Of a stretch of 64,000 nucleotides of DNA, positions 58,430 to 64,000 are shown one piece after another (within the stretch, counting starts at the first letter, position 1; each line of letters opens with the position of its first letter). The stretch lies in assembly GCF_029867415.1 (NCBI RefSeq), contig NW_026706160.1:186001-250000 (forward strand), given 5' to 3'. The position numbers and the translations under genes were made by a program. Source of the DNA: Vicia villosa (Eukaryota; Streptophyta; Magnoliopsida; Fabales; Fabaceae). The notes under the pieces were generated by a model. The model was not told where the DNA came from and ran no database searches. It saw nothing but the letters and a program-made list of their open reading frames with translations.

Positions 58430-59059
58430 GCTTGTGTAACACCCTTATAATTTTAATATTAATTTAATTGGAATCTTGAATTAATAATTAGAATTATTAA
58501 GGATTTTGTATAAAATAATGGAAATAACGGTTTATGGCATTTGGGCCATTGTGAGGAAATAGTAAAGAAGGGGTGTCGTATAGTAAAGTTTTTACTAATC
58601 TTAATATTATTATTTTTCATAAAATAATAAGGAATTGGGGAAAAGAAAGAACGTGATAGAACAAAAAAAATGGAACACGGAGAAATGAAGGAGAACTGAA
58701 GAGGGAGAGACCAAAGACCAAGAAATTGTCTAAGGTAAGGGGGGACTCTCCATTTAATCTCTATTATCGTATTATGGGTAATGATGTAGATTAGGAGTAT
58801 TATTTGGATCAATGGATTCCATATTCTGTTGTTTGTGTTCATGTATTGGATTGAAATTATGACTGTTAATCCCTAAAACTGAATAGATTTAGGTTATGAT
58901 GGGTAGAATCGATTGTAGAATTATAAACTGTGATTGTTGGGTGTATTCTGTGATGTTAGAATGTGAAATTTCTGGTTCTTAGACCCAAATCGCAGGCTGT
59001 ACAGATGGATTCGCGATGAAGATGAATGGATAAGTTGCAGGTTTTGGTAAACTGCTGCG

Positions 59060-59312
59060 CATTTGCGTATGATACGCGTATGGTACGCGTATGGAGGGGA
59101 TGATACGCGTATGATACGCTCCCCAAGTGTGCATCAGGTTGCACCTTCTGCTCATACGCGTATGGTACGCGTATGGAGTCTGGCAGATACGCGTATGGCA
59201 GGCTAGTACGCGTATGCATGTGTTTTGTGTGGAAAAAATGGATCTGTTCATACGCGTATGGTACGCGTATGGTGTGTGCTGTGGATTTTGTCCCCTGTTA
59301 GTACGCGTATGG
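59060..59312. promoter_or_regulatory. Array of ten ACGCGTATG boxes
   Basis: ACGCGTATG occurs about ten times in 250 bp, alone or in pairs two bases apart, frequently as the palindrome ATACGCGTAT. The core CGCGT is the CGCG-box type bound by CAMTA factors. It lies upstream of the TA-rich stretch that may contain the core promoter. Motif presence is seen; function is inferred. Confidence 0.55.
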
Positions 59313-59429
59313 TCAGCGTGACAGGCAGATTTTACTGTTTTGTGAATTTTGAAAGTTTAATGGCGTGTAACTTTTGAACTGATGAATCTGTATGATTAAT
59401 TGTTATATGATTTTGTTGAATGATGCAAT

Positions 59430-59432
59430 TAT

Positions 59433-59490
<58 letters not shown>

Positions 59491-59575
59491 AACATACTTG
59501 TTAATGATGATGATGATGAATGATGATGATGAATGAGTATAGATGATGCTACTCATAGTATGATGATGATGATAG
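59430..59575. repeat. TA microsatellite followed by GAT-rich repeats
   Basis: (TA)n at 59430-59488 with one interruption, then GATGATGAT(GAAT) runs to about 59575. Low complexity. Confidence 0.95.
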
Positions 59576-60325
59576 TATGTTGTATATATGTTTGCATGCA
59601 TTCATAATCATTTGATGAGGGTTGTATCCTAATGATGAGAGGATGCAGTGAAGGGCAAGATTCCCATTGTGTGGAATCTGTGCTGGCAGGGCCGTATCTG
59701 GATGATGATAGATCGGTCGGTGGGTTTTCCCATTGATGACGTTGGTACCACATGCATAGTGTCAGTTTCATACATATGCATGATTTGTTTTATAACATGA
59801 TTAATATATGTTATGTGATGACTTGATGTTTGTGGACGTTTGATGATGATGTGTCTGAATATGAAATGGTTGGGTGAATGATATAACTATGATATGTTAT
59901 TATTTATGATGCAATAACATTGGTTAACTGTGATGAGACTCACCCTTACTTGTTGTCATTTTCAGATTGAGGATAGCGGCGTGACTTGGTGAGGATTAGC
60001 TCATAAGTCAATTTAGTTGCGTGTCGGTGTCATGCTCTGGTAGATGTAACACTGGGAACGCGATGTTTTGAGTTTTGATTATAACTCTATTTGTTTTATT
60101 GTTTGAGGTCTGATACATTAATGATGAATGTTGACTCGAAGATTTTAATTCCGCTGTGTAAACATGATTTTATTTAATGAGTTATAATTTCAGATGTTTT
60201 CAGTGGATGCATGACATGTGCCGAACGTGTGTTTTCTTTATTTATGAATTGTGGCACCTCTTTACATGTTACTCTAATTATTATTTGTTTAATTGCCGCA
60301 GGGTATTAGAGGGGTGCTACAATAG

Positions 60326-60341
60326 TGGTATCAGAGCATAG
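60326..60341 (+). other. Primer binding site (initiator tRNA-Met type)
   Basis: TGGTATCAGAGCATAG, complementary to the 3' end of initiator tRNA-Met, the usual primer of plant chromoviruses. Confidence 0.9.
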
Positions 60342-60452
60342 TCGGTCGTTGTGACCAGAGTCTTAGTGTCAATCTTTCCTGTGTATGCGACTAATACGAG
60401 TTATTCGTCGATACTTTTGTTCTGACCGGATTGTTTGTGATTAAGCAGAACA

Positions 60453-63400
60453 ATGGCTGGAAGAGGAGGAAGAAACGATGATGCTATCACTGAGGCTCTG
60501 GGCATGATTGCTGGTGTGCTTGGAGGAAATGCTGTAGGAGCAGGGATTGGTGCTGAAAGGCAATTGGGGAATTTTCAGAGGAACAATCCCCCATTATTCA
60601 AAGGCACGCATGATCCTGAAGGTGCTCAGAAATGGCTGAAGGAGATCGAGAGGATTTTCAGAGTCATCGATTGTGCTGAGAACCTCAAGGTGAGATATGG
60701 TACGCACATGTTGTCTGAGGAAGCTGATGACTGGTGGTTGGCAACCAGAGCTGAACTGGATGCTGATGGTATAGAAATTACTTGGGCTATATTCAAAAGG
60801 GAATTTCTGAGAAGGTATTTTCCTGAGGATGTTAGGGGCAGAAAAGAGATTGAATTTCTGGAATTGGTTCAAGGTAATATGACGGTACCCAAGTATGCTG
60901 CCAAGGTTGTGGAGCTAGCGAAGTACTATGTGCACTACAACAATGATGAAGCCAATGAGTTCTCAAAATGTGTCAAATTTGAGAATGGCCTTCGTGATGA
61001 GATCAAGCAGGGCATCAGGTACCAGAGGATTCGGAGGTTTGTTGACTTAGTGGATTGTAGCAGAATTTTTGAGGAAGATAACATCAAGCTAAGGTCATCT
61101 CACTCTCGCGAGTTGGTTGACAGAAAGGGGAAGAAACATCTGGATAGAGGTAAGCCATATGGTAGAGGCAAGCCTACTGATTGGAAGAAACTAAGTGGGG
61201 GATATTCCAGTGCTCGTATCATATGTTATAATTATGGAGAGATGGGGCATCGTAGGAATGAGTGCAAGCTTGATCAGAAAAAGTGTTACAAGTGTGACCA
61301 AGTGGGCCACATTGCTGCTGATTGTAAGAAGAGGGTTGTGACTTGTTATAACTGTGGTGAAGAGGGTCACATTAGTCCGAATTGTACCAAGCCAAAGAAG
61401 AACCAAGCGGGAGGAAAGGTTTTTGCTTTGACAGGGTCAGAGACTACTCCCGAAGACAGATTGATTAAAGGTACGTGTTTCATTCGTGGCACACCTTTAG
61501 TTGCGATTATTGATACTGGAGCAACTCATTATTTTATTTCTTTGGATTGTGCTGAGAGGTTGAATCTAGAGATATCTGACATAAATGGAAGTATGGTTAT
61601 TGACACTCCTGCGTCGGGATCAGTAACTACTTCATCTGCATGCTTAAATTGTCTGGTTGACATTTTTGGTAGGGAATGCGGAATGGACTTAGTGTGCCTT
61701 CCGTTGAAACAACTCGATGTAATCCTGGGAATGAAGTGGTTGGAATTCAATCGTGTTCATATCAACTGTTTTGCAAAGACGGTAATTTTTCCTGAAGAGG
61801 TTAGTTCTGATAATCTGGAAATGACAACTAGACAGGTGAATGAAGCTATCGGAGATGGTGCAACGGTGTTCATGCTGTTCACATTGATGAATGTGAAAGG
61901 AAAAGTGGCGAGTAGCGAGTTACCTGTGGTATGTGAATTTCCAGAAGTTTTTCCAGAAGATGTGAATGAATTGCCACCGGAAAGAGAAGTAGAGTTTTCT
62001 ATTGATTTGGTTCCGGGAACTAGTCCAGTGTCGATGGCATCGTATCGTATGTCGCCATCTGAGTTGGCTGAACTGAAGAAGAAGTTGGAAGAATTGCTTG
62101 AGAAGAAACTCATTCGTCCTAGTGTTTCTCCGTGGGGTGCGCCGGTATTGTTAGTAAAGAAGAAAGGGGGTTCGATGAGACTGTGTGTCGACTACAGACA
62201 ATTGAACAAGGTGACTATCAAGAATCGGTATCCATTGCCGAGGATCGATGATTTGATGGATTAGTTAGTTGGAGCACGTGTATTTAGCAAAATTGATCTG
62301 AGGTCTGGGTATCACCAAATACGTGTGAAAGATGACGATATTTAGAAGACTGCTTTTAGAACGAGGTATGAACATTACGAGTATTCTGTAATGCCGTTTG
62401 GAGTTACTAATGCACCTGGTGTCTTTATGGAGTATATGAACAGGATCTTTCATCCTTATCTCGACAAGTTCGTAGTGGTATTTATAGATGATATCCTGAT
62501 ATATTCTAAGAATGAGGAAGAACATGCGGAACATCTCAGAACTGAGTTAGAGTTGTTGAAAGAGAAACAACTTTTTGCCAAACTGTCGAAGTGTGAATTC
62601 TGGTTGGAGGAGGTTAGTTTTCTTGGACATGTGATTTCTAAGAATGGTATTGCTGTTGATCCTACAAAGATAGAAGCTGTATCTCAGTGGGACGCTCCGA
62701 AGTCAGTGTCAGAGATTCGTAGTTTTCTCGGTCTTGCCGGTTACTACAGAAAGTTCATTGAAGGATTTTCAAAGTTAGCATTGCCGTTAACTAAATTAAC
62801 CAGGAAGGGATAGGCTTTTATTTGGGATGCAAAATGTGAAGAAGGATTCCAAGAGCTGAAGAGGAGGTTAACTAGTGCTCCTATCTTGATTTTTCCGAAT
62901 CTGACAGAATCGTTTGTGGTTTATTGTGATGCTTCGTTGATGGGTTTAGGTGGTGTATTGATGCAAAATTATCAAGTGGTCGCTTATGCGTGGAGACAAC
63001 TCAAAGTGCATGAGAGGAATTATCCGACTCATGATTTGGAGTTGGTAGTTGTGGTTTTTGTTTTGAAGTTGTGGCGACATTATTTGTATGGTTCGAGGTT
63101 TGAGGTGTTCAGTGATCATAAGAGTCCGAAGTATCTCTTTGATCAGAAAGAGCTGAATATGAGGCAGAGAAGGTGGCTAGAATTCCTTAAAGATTATGAT
63201 TTTGGTTTGAATTACCATCCGGGTAAGGCAAACGTAGTTGCTGATGCATTGAGTCGGAAGACCTTGCATATGTCTATGCTAATGGTGAATGAATAGGATT
63301 TGATTGAACAATTCAGAGACTTGAGTTTGGTGTGTGAAGGTACTCCTACTAGTGTTAAATTGGGTATGCTGAAGCTGACCAGTGGTATTCTTGAAGAGAT

Positions 63401-64000
63401 CAGAGAGGGTCAGAAAACTGATGTCGATTTGATTGATAAGTTGACTTTGATTAATCAAGGCAAGAGTGGTGAATTCAGAGTTGACGAGAATGATATACTG
63501 AGGTTTGTTGACCGAGTTTGTGTTCCCGATATTGCCGAACTCCGAAAGCGTATTCTGGAAGAAGGACACCGTAGTGGGTTAAGTATTCATCCTGGTGCTA
63601 CCAAGATGTATCATGATTTGAAAAAGTTGTTTTGGTGGCCTGGAATGAAGAAAGAAATTGCTGAGTTTGTATATTCTTGTTTGACGTGTCAGAAGTAAAA
63701 AATTGAACATCAGAAACCGTTTGGGTTTATGCAACCGATGTTTATTCCTGAGTGGAAGTGGGATAGCATATCGATGGATTTTGTTTCGGGTTTGCCGAGA
63801 ACTGTCAGAAATTGTGAATTTATCTGGGTCGTGGTGGACAGGTTGACAAAGTCTGCACATTTTATACCGGTGAGAATGGATTATCCGATGGAGAAGCTGG
63901 CTCAATTGTATATTGAAAAGATAGTTAGTCTGCATGGTATTCCTTCAAGTATCATGTCAAACAGAGACCCGAGGTTTACGTCCAAGTTCTGGGATGGTTT
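60453..64000 (+). pseudogene. gag-pol: Tekay-type gag-pol with five in-frame stops, cut by the window end
   Basis: A single frame from ATG 60453 ([10 protein letters not shown]) to the window edge. Gag has a capsid domain ([20 protein letters not shown]) and three zinc knuckles at residues about 258, 278 and 298; the first reads [14 protein letters not shown], with its second Cys replaced by Tyr. Then come protease ([10 protein letters not shown]), RT with FIDD at 677-680, RNase H ([17 protein letters not shown]), integrase zinc domain (H..H..CLTCQK) and the start of the integrase core (DSISMDF; SNRDPRF with Asn where catalytic Asp is usual). Stops: 62262, 62343, 62811 and 63294 (all TAG) and 63696 (TAA). 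No frameshift was found. The chromodomain and 3' LTR are off the window. Confidence 0.93.

Larger units (their letters stand above)
58435..60321 (+). repeat. 5' LTR of a Tekay-type Ty3/gypsy chromovirus (1887 bp)
   Basis: Begins TGTAACACCC and ends GGGGTGCTACA; a primer binding site follows four bases later. The start is typical of Tekay/Del LTRs. Inside are an array of ACGCGTATG boxes (59060-59310), a TA microsatellite (59430-59488) and GAT-repeat DNA (59500-59575). The far LTR is outside the window, so the duplication (GCTTG expected at 58430-58434) cannot be tested. Confidence 0.88.

Overview
The window is plant nuclear DNA made almost entirely of transposable elements nested in one another. 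A complete Ogre-type Ty3/gypsy retrotransposon with LTRs of about 4.7 kb, other Tat-lineage LTRs, a SIRE/Maximus-type copia LTR and a Tekay-type chromovirus point to a repeat-rich legume, most likely tribe Fabeae (pea, vetch, Lathyrus, lentil). That assignment is inference from element types; no species-specific gene is present. I found no intact host gene.

Layout. 1-36659: a minus-strand Tat-like LTR element whose LTR is 33900-36659 and whose primer binding site is 33880-33897. Its internal region, non-coding as far as visible, runs leftwards and is split by four insertions with target duplications: a copia solo LTR (2431-3635), the complete Ogre (4163-25205), a CACTA transposon (25858-32028) and a small hAT element (32378-32995). 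36660-43815: debris of another Ty3/gypsy pol gene on the minus strand, cut by a 4.2-kb Tat solo LTR (39194-43389). 43990-48208: AT-rich repeats and a probable Helitron. 48778-49151: a LINE tail. 50002-51522: an HSP70 pseudogene. 52093-56511: an L1-type LINE with a 17-bp target duplication. 56556 on: a second Helitron end and another LINE tail. 58435-64000: the 5' LTR and decayed gag-pol of a Tekay-type element that runs off the window.

The Ogre carries LTR, primer site, ORF1 (DUF7745-like), gag-pro, a 268-bp intron, an open RT-RNase H-aRNase H-integrase frame, a repeat-rich 3' UTR, a polypurine tract and the second LTR. Splicing of the intron joins gag-pro to pol in frame, because the gag-pro stop codon lies inside the splice donor. 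ORF1 and pol are open but gag-pro has three stop codons, so this copy could move only with help.

The observation I rate highest is a 55-codon ORF in both Ogre LTRs, 90 bp after the TATA box, the first AUG of the predicted transcript, in good plant start context and encoding a protein with two predicted membrane helices. Next are a copy of the first 9-10 bases of the primer binding site inside U5 of all three Tat-lineage LTRs, the insertion of a CACTA and a hAT element at the same point of neighbouring tandem monomers, and an array of ten ACGCGTATG boxes in the Tekay LTR.
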